This document shows positions 1-6,431 of a DNA stretch of 14,950 nt, piece after piece. Position 1 is the stretch's first letter. Each line of letters opens with the position of its first letter. A program made the translations under genes and the position numbers. This DNA comes from Pseudomonadota bacterium (GTDB taxonomy: Bacteria > Desulfobacterota > BSN033 > WVXP01 > G020346125): NCBI GenBank assembly GCA_030608745.1, contig JAUWDQ010000037.1:1-14950 (forward strand), in the 5' to 3' direction. Below the pieces are notes generated by a model. That model saw only the letters and a list, made by a program, of their open reading frames with translations, was not told the DNA's origin and did no database searches.

Positions 1-400
1 AGATAACCCCCTTCATAAGGGTTTCGGGCCTCCTCGCTGCCATCGCCACTCCTGCGGCACAGACCTTCCCCTGATGGATGCCTGAGATCCATGAGGCAAA
101 TCCCACGGGGAGCGCGGCAAAAAAGATTTGCCAGCTCTGTACCAAGTTCAGGCTTACGGGGGTTCCCCCGAGCAATCCCAACTTAAACATGATGAGAAAT
201 CCACCTAATAACCCATATATCCCCTGGGTTCCCGGTAATACTACCAGGATCAGAAGAGAGGGAAATTTATCGGGATCTTCCGTTAACACCCCATCTGCGG
301 CTTGCCCAGCGGTGCTGATACCGACGCTCGAACCAAAGCCAGCAAGGAAGATGGCGATGGCAGCCCCTGCGAATGGAATGGCGTAGCCGATGAAGTCCAT
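1..400 (-). CDS. ntpK: V-type ATPase proteolipid subunit K (partial, 3' end outside window)
   Basis: Rotor-ring proteolipid of a V/A-type ATPase, an integral membrane protein that carries the coupling ion. The reading frame starts with ATG at 398-400 after a strong AAAGGAGG ribosome site (revcomp of 403-412) and stays open for 133 codons to the window edge. It is the duplicated-hairpin type: hairpin 1 is residues about 7-77 and hairpin 2 starts about residue 87. TM2 carries LPGTQGIYG (residues 55-63) and TM3 carries GIHQGK (107-112). These match the NtpK positions (Leu, Thr, Gln, Tyr and Gln) that coordinate Na+ in Enterococcus hirae; the essential TM4 Glu lies beyond the edge. It is downstream of subunit I on the same strand, separated by a palindromic repeat. 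Subunits E, A, B and D would be expected further left. Family identity is very secure; the Na+ preference is an inference. Confidence 0.93.
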   Translation of the reverse strand, partial: MDFIGYAIPFAGAAIAIFLAGFGSSVGISTAGQAADGVLTEDPDKFPSLLILVVLPGTQGIYGLLGGFLIMFKLGLLGGTPVSLNLVQSWQIFFAALPVGFASWISGIHQGKVCAAGVAMAARRPETLMKGVI

Positions 401-420
401 ATGTTCCTCCTTTCGATGGA

Positions 421-577
421 TTTGACGGCTTCGTAAAAAGTCCATCTGCTGCGTTGCGCTACATCCTTCGTCATTGCAGCGTACTTCTATGTACGCCTCA
501 TTCCTCAGGATTTGCGCGCCTTGCATCTGGATCTTTTTTCTTTGCCGCCTGATTCCGACTTTTTACAATGATGTCAG
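421..577. repeat. Long imperfect palindrome (MITE/REP-like intergenic repeat)
   Basis: Almost the whole ntpI-ntpK spacer is an imperfect inverted repeat. The outer arms share the perfect 10-mer GTAAAAAGTC at 433-442 and GACTTTTTAC at 557-566. The centre is GCGTAC (479-484), a 6-nt loop, GTACGC (491-496). Intermediate arms also pair partly (ATCCTTCGTCATTG near 463-476 against ATTCCTCAGGAT near 500-511). From memory, near-identical sequences recur between genes in many Deltaproteobacteria and generate spurious predicted peptides such as RWTFYEAVK; that frame is visible here on the minus strand. It may act as an RNA hairpin that attenuates or stabilises the transcript between I and K. No transposase is present. 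Confidence 0.75.
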
Positions 578-594
578 ATTTAATGGTTTCGTTC

Positions 595-2592
595 CTACAA
601 TCCATCAGTGATGACTGTATATTTGGGATTCCTCTGAAAGGGCCTGAATTGTGTCCCTCCTCCCTGGAAAAATTTGGGGAAGAATTCTACATAATGGAGC
701 CGGAGGGTATGGACGAATGCCCCCAGCCCGTTGATGACGATATTGAAGAGATGGCCGATGGTGAAAATTAGAATGAACATAGCCCAGCCCACATAAGGGC
801 AGCCTAATACCATACTTCCCAAAAGGTTTACAACCATGGCGACAACCGATGTGGCCAGTCCGAGGGCGAATAACCTCAAATAGGAGAGGACATCTCCCAA
901 ATAAGAAGTAATTCCGTAGAGTTCAAAGACACCCCATGCGATCCTGAGGATACGATTGGGGGAGGTGCGGTCGGTAAGGAGGACGATAGTGAGGCTGGAT
1001 AGGCCGACCATGGCCAGTCCAATGGTTTTAAGGAATGGGGGAAGGATTCCCTTGTAACCGAGGAACACTAAAACGATGGAGTTGATCAAAATGAGCCAGG
1101 CCAGGGGACTGCAGAGTGCTTCAACCAAATCTCCATTCCGAATATTTCGAACCGTCCTGATGACTAAACCGAAACAGATCTGAATAAAGCCGAGGATAAG
1201 GGCGATCAGGATGAAGGTCATAACCTGGTCCATGGGATTAAATAACATCAAGACCTCCCTACCATTTTTGAGGAAGTCAAGGGAAGGTGGAAGATAATCC
1301 ACGAGATCACCGAACCACCCCCCGGTGATGGCTCCCATAAAAATGGCGGAGATTCCACCGAAAAGTAATACCCACATCAGCTTAATTTTCCCCAACGTTG
1401 CCCTGTATTTCTTGAGGAGAAAGAGAAAGGTTGCAGTAATGATGATTCCGTAAGCCGCATCGGTAAGGCAGAGGCCGAAGAAAATGAAAAAGAAGGGGGC
1501 CAAAAAGGGAGAAGGATCGAATTCCCTCGAATTGGGCATGCCATAGAGCTCAGTTATGACTTCGAAGGGGCGAATGAGCTTGGGGTTATCCAGGCAGATG
1601 GGTGGGGTCTCCCGGTCCATCTGCTCCGCCTCGACGAGGGCCAATTCATCAAATTCCCCATTGAGCTGTTCCTGGAAATTGGGCCATTTCCCCGCGGGGA
1701 CCCATCCCTCAATGACGAAGGTGTCGGAAGTTTGCCCGAAGTGGGATTCGGCCTTCTTCCGTTGGAGCTGGCTCGATAGGTCGTCATAGAGGACCTGGAG
1801 ATTGTGCCGGTGGTGGACCAACGCACGGCTTTTCTCACCAATGGTATGGATCATCTGGCGAAGTTCCCGGATACGGGATATCCCCCTTTGATAAATCTCC
1901 CGAGGGGTTCCCTTGAGATCCGGGAATTTCATTTCCTCGAAGCCGAAGCCTTTGAGCAGATCCAGGAGATCCTGTTTGCATGCATTATGGAAGATGATCA
2001 GCAGATACGCCCCCTCCTTCCCTTGGTGGACCGCTTCCATCTCAAAGGCTTCAGTAAGGCTCAGAGCCTTCTCCATCAACTCGGGGAGTATTTTCGGCGG
2101 AAGCAAGCCCAAAAGGATTGTCGTATATTCCGTAGGGGCGAGGTCTTCAAAAGGGACGTCTAAATCGATCCATGGCGTCAGTTGGTCCATAAGGGATTCG
2201 ACCCTGCCGATCTCAGAGAACAGGTCGTTTGCTTCCTTTTCCAGGTCTCGACATTGCTGGACTACGGCCACTTCATCGAAGGCATCGACGGCTCGCTGAA
2301 ATTGCTCGCGTGAAAGGATAATCTTAGGGGAGAGGACACCCGAGATCAAACCCCTACTCTCCTCGAATTGGGAGAGGTAGTTAATGGCAGACTGAATATT
2401 CGAGATCCGGGCCTCCAAACGCTCATCGGTGACTTCACCATTTTTGTGTGAGGTCGCTTTCCCTTGATCCGTTGAGCCCTCCCTAAAATCGGAAATATGG
2501 AGAGCCTCCAGGTCCTGGAGCCTTTGGAGCAGATCTGCCTGGATACCCCGATGGGCAATGATGTTCACCTTTTTCATGGGAGATATGGCCAT
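595..2592 (-). CDS. ntpI: V-type ATPase membrane stator subunit I (a-subunit)
   Basis: Stator subunit that forms the ion half-channels against the K ring. At 665 aa it has normal family length. Residues 1 to about 335 are a hydrophilic, helical cytoplasmic arm; the C-terminal half has about seven to eight membrane helices. Signatures seen: the FGLCLTDAAYG segment in the first membrane region, SYLRLFALGLA with the essential Arg at about residue 573, and near the end GHLFNIVINGLGAFVHTLRL then HYVEFFPKFFQGGG. The ATG at 2590-2592 was chosen because AAGGAAA at the end of the upstream gene sits at usable distance; the next Met (residue 6) has no ribosome site. It follows the stalk subunit with only a 5-nt gap, which implies translational coupling. 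It could be called AtpI or NtpI; function is secure. Confidence 0.95.
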   Translation of the reverse strand: MAISPMKKVNIIAHRGIQADLLQRLQDLEALHISDFREGSTDQGKATSHKNGEVTDERLEARISNIQSAINYLSQFEESRGLISGVLSPKIILSREQFQRAVDAFDEVAVVQQCRDLEKEANDLFSEIGRVESLMDQLTPWIDLDVPFEDLAPTEYTTILLGLLPPKILPELMEKALSLTEAFEMEAVHQGKEGAYLLIIFHNACKQDLLDLLKGFGFEEMKFPDLKGTPREIYQRGISRIRELRQMIHTIGEKSRALVHHRHNLQVLYDDLSSQLQRKKAESHFGQTSDTFVIEGWVPAGKWPNFQEQLNGEFDELALVEAEQMDRETPPICLDNPKLIRPFEVITELYGMPNSREFDPSPFLAPFFFIFFGLCLTDAAYGIIITATFLFLLKKYRATLGKIKLMWVLLFGGISAIFMGAITGGWFGDLVDYLPPSLDFLKNGREVLMLFNPMDQVMTFILIALILGFIQICFGLVIRTVRNIRNGDLVEALCSPLAWLILINSIVLVFLGYKGILPPFLKTIGLAMVGLSSLTIVLLTDRTSPNRILRIAWGVFELYGITSYLGDVLSYLRLFALGLATSVVAMVVNLLGSMVLGCPYVGWAMFILIFTIGHLFNIVINGLGAFVHTLRLHYVEFFPKFFQGGGTQFRPFQRNPKYTVITDGL

Positions 2593-2597
2593 GATGC

Positions 2598-2906
2598 TTA
2601 CATTTCCTTCATGATGTGTTTTACAGCCTCATCAATATTTTCCTGGCCCATTTCTCGTATACGTGCCAGCCCCTTCCTTGCCCTCTCCCTCAATCTCTCT
2701 ATTTCGCCCTTAGCCTCTTCAGTTGCCCTTTGTATGGCCTCCTTCTCCATTCGTGTCGAGGCCTTTTGTTGTTCGTCGATCTTATCCGCGGCGCCCCTTC
2801 TGGCTTCCTCGAGGGCTATTGCGGCCTCCGATTCCGCCTTCTTTATCATCTCTCGTGCCTTATCCTCGGCCTTCTTGATCTCCTGGATGAGTTTTAGCGC
2901 TACCAT
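2598..2906 (-). CDS. V-type ATPase peripheral-stalk subunit G/H (coiled coil)
   Basis: Small (102 aa), highly charged and nearly all helical. Alternating Lys/Glu/Ala/Arg with regular hydrophobic spacing runs over its full length, as in archaeal AhaH and bacterial V-ATPase G/H stalk subunits. Examples are the starts VALKLIQEIKKAEDKARE and GEIERLRERARKGLARIRE. It would pair with subunit E to form the peripheral stalk that holds the catalytic head to subunit I. There is no signal peptide or membrane segment. It lies 11 nt after bactofilin and 5 nt before ntpI, so it is part of the same transcript. Low-complexity coiled coils are weak evidence alone; the position next to ntpI makes the call strong. 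Confidence 0.85.
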   Translation of the reverse strand: MVALKLIQEIKKAEDKAREMIKKAESEAAIALEEARRGAADKIDEQQKASTRMEKEAIQRATEEAKGEIERLRERARKGLARIREMGQENIDEAVKHIMKEM

Positions 2907-2917
2907 TCCCGCCCCAT

Positions 2918-3349
2918 TTAGTTGAGGACCTCTTCCGCCGGCTCCTCCTTCCCCGCAGGTTCTTTTTCCTTAATGGGGGTTATTTTTTTCGCGGCTCCCT
3001 CGACCCCTTTTCCCATCTTGCAGGTTCCATCGAAAAGCCCCCCCTCTTCGATCACCAAAGTTGGCGTAATGATGTTTCCATAGAGCTTTCCTGTGGAATG
3101 AATCTCGATTTTAGCGGTGGCGGAGATGTTTCCACTCACCTTCCCATCAATGAGGAGACTGCTAACATTGATCTCTGCGTTGACGGCCGCCGTCTCACCA
3201 ATGATGAGGATATCCCCGGAGAAAATCTCCCCATCGAACTTACCGTCAAGCCTTGCCATTCCCTCGAAGCCCATCTTCCCTTCGAATGAGGTATTCTCGC
3301 CGAGAATGGCCTCCACATCACCCGATTTGGTATCACCCTTTAGCTTCAT
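2918..3349 (-). CDS. Bactofilin (polymer-forming cytoskeletal protein)
   Basis: Bactofilins form nucleotide-independent filaments through a right-handed beta-helix and serve as polar or membrane-associated scaffolds. The 143-aa product has a short N-terminal tail (1-15), then a core of about 90 residues of regularly spaced beta turns (GKFDGEIFSG, GKVSGNISATAKIEI, GKLYGNIITPTLVIEEGG, FDGTCKM), the typical DUF583 pattern. The C-terminal tail from about 116 is Lys/Glu/Pro-rich and likely disordered. The ATG follows AAAGGGGGG with 5 nt spacing. Location between parB and ATPase genes fits bactofilin neighbourhoods I recall from Geobacter-type genomes. In Myxococcus, bactofilins scaffold ParABS, which suggests (inference) a segregation role here. 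Confidence 0.9.
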   Translation of the reverse strand: MKLKGDTKSGDVEAILGENTSFEGKMGFEGMARLDGKFDGEIFSGDILIIGETAAVNAEINVSSLLIDGKVSGNISATAKIEIHSTGKLYGNIITPTLVIEEGGLFDGTCKMGKGVEGAAKKITPIKEKEPAGKEEPAEEVLN

Positions 3350-3373
3350 TCAAACCCCCCTTTCCCCGATTGT

Positions 3374-3402
3374 GAAGCTCCCCGCCCACAGGGCGGGGCT
3401 TC
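3374..3402. repeat. REP-like GC hairpin, copy 1
   Basis: GAAG, a 2-nt bulge, CCCCGCCC, loop ACA, GGGCGGGG, CTTC. The stem is 8 + 4 bp with a 3-nt loop. It shares its core and ACA loop with the hairpin at 3429-3470. There is no T-run after it on either strand, so it is less likely a simple terminator; it resembles REP elements or IS200/IS605-type end hairpins. Confidence 0.6.
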
Positions 3403-3428
3403 CCGGAAATGAAATGTTATTTTCAATT

Positions 3429-3470
3429 GTGCCCCTTGACCCCGCCTACAAGGCGGAGCTTGCGGGGCAC
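3429..3470. repeat. REP-like GC hairpin, copy 2
   Basis: Outer stem GTGCCCC (3429-3435) with GGGGCAC (3464-3470); inner stem CCGCCT (3442-3447), loop ACA, AGGCGG (3451-3456). The two stems are separated by a near-symmetric internal loop. The core CCCGCCYACARGGCGGRGCTT is common to this copy and to 3374-3402, so the pair is a diverged tandem duplication about 60 nt apart. Confidence 0.6.
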
Positions 3471-3548
3471 TTGCCGGCCACCCCCGTTTTTCGTAATTGG
3501 ATGGGTTGAATCGGCAGTAAATCTTTTTTTCCTTTAAGGTAATATTCC

Positions 3549-3614
3549 CGGGTTTCGGTTCCTAACCCGCCAGATGCTCCGTTTTGAGCCTTCCTTCGTA
3601 ATTACAGCATCTGG
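3549..3614. other. Two abutting hairpins downstream of parB (candidate structured RNA/DNA)
   Basis: CGGGTT (3549-3554) pairs with AACCCG (3564-3569) across a 9-nt loop. Directly adjoining it, CCAGATGCT (3570-3578) pairs perfectly with AGCATCTGG (3606-3614) across a 27-nt loop. In the parB transcript these would form the 3' untranslated region. There is no terminator-like T-tract immediately after either stem on the minus strand. I do not recognise a riboswitch class. Confidence 0.45.
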
Positions 3615-3699
3615 TGCTTCAGCCCAAGAATAAAGCACATTTGAGAGGAAATTACAATAATGAAAGTATTCTGGAGTTTCCTGACTTTCTGGTGGACTT

Positions 3700-3717
3700 C
3701 GTTGTCCATGAGCGTAA
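3700..3717 (-). repeat. 18-bp dispersed repeat, copy A
   Basis: Read on the minus strand this is TTACGCTCATGGACAACG, identical to plus-strand 6374-6391. Partial similarity continues a few bases on both sides. It lies just downstream of the parB stop codon. Confidence 0.65.
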
Positions 3718-3725
3718 TTTGCAGA

Positions 3726-4601
3726 TCATGTTTCTGTGGTGGTGGTGGCCATGATTATCTCGATGATTCTCTCCAGGTCCTCCTCGGAATAGAACTCGAT
3801 CTCGATTTTGCCCTTCCTTCCCTTTTTGGGTATCCGAACTTGGGTGCCGAGAAATTTTTTCAGCGTCTCCTCTAAAAACCCAAGGTGTAATTCCTCCTCG
3901 CTAGCAGGCTTCACATCCATATCCCTTTTCGACCTTTGGGCATTGAGTCTTTTTACCAGTCTCTCGGTCTCCCGCACGGAAAAGCCCCTTTTGATGACCT
4001 TGGCACAGGCCGTCTTCTGTTCTTCCGGGCTATTCAATCCGAGCAGAGTTCTTGCATGTCCACTGGAAATGGATTCGTCGGCGAGATAATCCTTAATCTC
4101 TTGAGGCAACTTGAGGAGCCTTACGGCATTGGCCACCGTTGCCCTATCCTTGCCGATTCTCTTGGCCATCTCTTCCTGGGTGTAGTGGAATTCCTCCATT
4201 AACCTCTTGTAGGCCTCCGCTTCCTCTAAGGGGTTGAGGTCTTCCCTTTGAAGGTTTTCGATCAGGGCCAACTCCATTGCCTCGGCGGTGGTGGCGTCTC
4301 TCACGATGACGGGAACTTCCTTTATCCCCGCCCTTTGGGCTGCCCGCCACCGCCTTTCCCCGACGATGAGCTCGTAACCCCCATCCGTCTTTCTGACGAT
4401 TAAGGGTTCAATTATTCCCTTTTCCTTAATGGAGTTGGCTAATTCGGTCAATTTCCCCTCATCGAATCCCTTTCTGGGTTGATATCTGCTGGGGGTGATC
4501 TCTTCAATGCCGCAGGAGAAGAAATTCTTCCGGTCCTCCTTTTCGATATCGGGGATTAAGGCCCCCAAGCCTTTTCCCAAAGCCGGTCGTTTAGCCACCA
4601 T
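3726..4601 (-). CDS. parB: Chromosome-partitioning protein ParB (Spo0J family)
   Basis: CTP-dependent DNA clamp that loads at parS and, with ParA, segregates the replicated origin. The 291-aa product has the family start KGLGALIPD (10-18), the CTP-binding box GERRWRA (81-87), the second box ENLQRED (115-121), and a helix-turn-helix from about 141 to 164 (YTQEEMAKRIGKDRATVANA), followed by SSGHARTLLGL (179-189). The C-terminal dimerisation region is about 240-285 and the tail is Thr-rich. The start overlaps the end of parA by 11 nt, so the two are coupled. No parS (TGTTTCACGTGAAACA) is visible in the window. The parB frame continues open for 63 codons past TGA, which is noted separately. Confidence 0.96.
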   Translation of the reverse strand: MVAKRPALGKGLGALIPDIEKEDRKNFFSCGIEEITPSRYQPRKGFDEGKLTELANSIKEKGIIEPLIVRKTDGGYELIVGERRWRAAQRAGIKEVPVIVRDATTAEAMELALIENLQREDLNPLEEAEAYKRLMEEFHYTQEEMAKRIGKDRATVANAVRLLKLPQEIKDYLADESISSGHARTLLGLNSPEEQKTACAKVIKRGFSVRETERLVKRLNAQRSKRDMDVKPASEEELHLGFLEETLKKFLGTQVRIPKKGRKGKIEIEFYSEEDLERIIEIIMATTTTET

Positions 4602-5367
4602 AGACCTCCCCGTTGAGTAAAATCTCCTTGGCGAGATTTAAATAGCTTTCAGCCCCCTTCGAATTAATATCATAAAGGAGAATCGGTTTTCCATGGGAAG
4701 GAGCTTCGCTTAGCTTCACATTTCTCGGGATGATGGTCTTAAATACCTTATCCTTGAAGTGGTTTCGGACCTCTTCAACCACTTGGTGGGAGAGGTTATT
4801 TCGAATATCGAACATCGTCAACAAAATGCCCTCGATCTCCAGGTCTGGATTCAAGTAACGTTTTATCAGTCGAATGGTTTTAAGAAGCTGGGATAAACCC
4901 TCCATGGCGTAGTATTCACATTGGAGGGGAATAATCACTGAGTCAGAGGCAGTGAGGGAATTGATCGTCAAAATCCCGAGGGAGGGGGGACAATCGATGA
5001 AGATATAGTCATATATACCCTTTACCGCCTGGAGGACCGTATCCAGCTTTCTCTCCCTGGCGAGTTCATTGATCAACTCAACCTCGGCCCCGATGAGATC
5101 CGAGTCAGAGGTAGCGATCTCCAGATAAGGTATTTCCGTCCCCCTGATAATCTCGTCCATGCCATATCCCTGGATGAGGATGTGGTAAATATTCTCCTTT
5201 ATCTCATCCTTTTGACATCCAACCCCGCTGGTGGAATTGGCTTGGGGATCGATATCAACCAAGAGCGTCCTTTTCTCCGCAGCGGCGATAGATGCCGATA
5301 GGTTAACCGCCGTGGTAGTTTTACCTACCCCACCCTTCTGGTTAGCGATGCATATAACCCTTGTCAT
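4591..5367 (-). CDS. parA: Chromosome-partitioning ATPase ParA (Soj family)
   Basis: Walker-type ATPase that binds DNA non-specifically as an ATP dimer and is moved by ParB. At 258 aa it is the small chromosomal Soj type without an N-terminal repressor HTH. Deviant Walker A KGGVGKTT is at residues 11-18, Walker A' DIDPQAN is near 38-44, and Walker B FIDCPPSLG follows around 123-131. Start ATG at 5365-5367 gives the conserved MTRVICIANQ; the ribosome site is weak (TAAGAG very close to ATG). The gene is followed by parB with an 11-nt overlap and preceded by rsmG on the same strand, a standard arrangement. mnmG, often beside rsmG, is not in the window. Confidence 0.96.
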   Translation of the reverse strand: MTRVICIANQKGGVGKTTTAVNLSASIAAAEKRTLLVDIDPQANSTSGVGCQKDEIKENIYHILIQGYGMDEIIRGTEIPYLEIATSDSDLIGAEVELINELARERKLDTVLQAVKGIYDYIFIDCPPSLGILTINSLTASDSVIIPLQCEYYAMEGLSQLLKTIRLIKRYLNPDLEIEGILLTMFDIRNNLSHQVVEEVRNHFKDKVFKTIIPRNVKLSEAPSHGKPILLYDINSKGAESYLNLAKEILLNGEVYGG

Positions 5368-5471
5368 CTCTTAATCGGCTACAGTTTCTCCAACGTGTAC
5401 AAAGATTAATCCGTGGGTTTTACTATAACTGTTTTAAATTATTCGGTGTTTTATTCTTGTGGCTTAGCTGA

Positions 5472-5500
5472 AATATAGCATAAAGTGGGCACTTTGAAAA
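5472..5500 (-). promoter_or_regulatory. Candidate sigma-70 promoter for parAB
   Basis: On the minus strand: -35 TTTTCA (5495-5500), 17-nt spacer, -10 TATATT (5472-5477) preceded by TG at the extended -10 position (TGCTATATT). Transcription would begin about 95-100 nt before parA. The -35 matches consensus at only four of six positions. Position, spacing and extended -10 support it. Confidence 0.5.
5482..5495. promoter_or_regulatory. Operator-like palindrome within parAB promoter spacer
   Basis: AAAGTG, GG, CACTTT: two perfect 6-bp inverted half-sites with a 2-bp centre. It lies exactly between the proposed -35 and -10 of parAB, where a dimeric repressor would block RNA polymerase. The binding protein is unknown. 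Confidence 0.35.
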
Positions 5501-5550
5501 GCAAAAAATTGGCGAATAGCGCCGTTATGCTCGTAACCGGGAGCTCTTTC

Positions 5551-6228
5551 TCAGGGTTTTGTCGAGCAAGACTCCTTTGGGGCGAAGAAGAGAAGCGTTC
5601 GGCGGGCATCGATGAAGGGAAGGGTGAATGAAATCACCCTCTGAAGCCTCATATTCAATCGTGCTATCTCATTATCCTTGAGTGCCTCTCTCGCCCCGAT
5701 CTTTCCTTTCATGGCGATAATGATTCCCGTATCTTTGATGAACGGCCGGGCTATCCGGAGGAGGGCGTCCGGGCTACCAAAGGCCCTCGAGAGGGCATAG
5801 TCAAAGGATTTGCTAAGTTTATCCGCGATCCCTGGATCTGGGAGGTGGGCGTGAACGGCATCTATACCCTCCAGCCTCAACTGCCGAATGAGGTGTTTTT
5901 GAAAAGAGAGTTTTTTCTGAGACGAATCGATGGAGATCACCTTCAAGCTTGGATCAGAGATCTTGAGGACGATACAGGGAAAGCCGGCTCCGGAACCTAT
6001 ATCCAGCAGGGAACATCCTTGGGAGAGGTATGGAGAAACGGCCAGGGAATCGAGAAAATGTTTGACGACGATTTCAAAGGGACGCCTGATGGAGGTGAGG
6101 TTCATCTTTCGATTCCACCTCATCAATTCCTCCAGGAAGAATTCGAGGGCCTTCACCTTCTCCTCGGAGAGTTCTACCCGCAGCTCCCTGGCACCCTCCC
6201 ATAGAACCTCATTGAGGTCTTGCCTCAT
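5551..6228 (-). CDS. rsmG: 16S rRNA (guanine527-N7)-methyltransferase RsmG (GidB)
   Basis: Class I SAM methyltransferase that makes m7G527 in 16S rRNA; its loss is known to give low-level streptomycin resistance. The 225 aa product shows WNRKMNLTSI (38-47), the KHFLDSL motif (56-62), and the SAM-binding loop LDIGSGAGFPCIVL (75-88), all diagnostic of RsmG, then the ALSRAFGSPDALL segment. The ATG at 6226-6228 follows AGGAGA at good distance. The gene lies upstream of parA on the same strand, with a 183-nt spacer that carries a separate parAB promoter. Its upstream side faces bamD divergently. Confidence 0.95.
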   Translation of the reverse strand: MRQDLNEVLWEGARELRVELSEEKVKALEFFLEELMRWNRKMNLTSIRRPFEIVVKHFLDSLAVSPYLSQGCSLLDIGSGAGFPCIVLKISDPSLKVISIDSSQKKLSFQKHLIRQLRLEGIDAVHAHLPDPGIADKLSKSFDYALSRAFGSPDALLRIARPFIKDTGIIIAMKGKIGAREALKDNEIARLNMRLQRVISFTLPFIDARRTLLFFAPKESCSTKP

Positions 6229-6373
6229 GCCTCGTCTCCTGGAGAGGTCCCCCTAGGTGTATATCACAAAAGGGAAGACGCGTCCACGTAATGGCCGCTT
6301 CATCTGATCCAAAGGCTCCATCCGAGGTGGTAACAGTAAATTTGGGTATGGGTATCCAGCTTCTCCAGCAGAT

Positions 6374-6391
6374 TTACGCTCATGGACAACG
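6374..6391 (+). repeat. 18-bp dispersed repeat, copy B
   Basis: TTACGCTCATGGACAACG, identical to the minus strand of 3700-3717. The following bases (GGTGGTCCCTTGAAAC) resemble a weaker third copy around 7700-7722 that shares GGACAACGGT and CCTGAAAC. Confidence 0.65.
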
Positions 6392-6431
6392 GTGGTCCCT
6401 TGAAACTTAGGGGCCTTCATCTGTTATAGGG

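Larger units (their letters stand above)
3350..3725. other. Structured intergenic spacer between parB and bactofilin
   Basis: This 376-nt spacer carries no recognised gene. It contains two related GC-rich hairpins (3374-3402 and 3429-3470), two abutting hairpins (3549-3569 and 3570-3614) and one copy of an 18-bp dispersed repeat (3700-3717). The parB frame stays open for 63 codons after its TGA (to TAA at 3534-3536). A 35-codon ATG frame (3602-3709, minus) with a hydrophobic middle is also present but lacks a ribosome site. I see no clear promoter for bactofilin. Confidence 0.7.

Noticed and set aside
283..474. 63-aa minus-strand frame beginning MTKDVAQRSRWTFYEAVKS
   Set aside because: It is translated from the palindromic repeat and then runs over ntpK in another frame; it looks like the usual spurious peptide made by this repeat.
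568..771. 67-aa plus-strand frame at the end of ntpI
   Set aside because: It is antisense to the conserved C-terminus of subunit I and has no ribosome site or recognisable domain.
3540..3620. Possible riboswitch between parB and bactofilin
   Set aside because: The stems are real, but I could not match the conserved loops of cobalamin, cyclic-di-GMP or molybdenum-cofactor classes.
3602..3709. 35-aa minus-strand frame MDNEVHQKVRKLQNTF... after parB
   Set aside because: A hydrophobic middle suggests a tiny membrane peptide, but there is no ribosome site and it starts within the dispersed repeat; not called as a gene.
3350..5550. parS site or origin of replication near parAB/rsmG
   Set aside because: No TGTTTCACGTGAAACA-like sequence and no cluster of TTATCCACA boxes was seen; isolated TTATCC matches are within genes.
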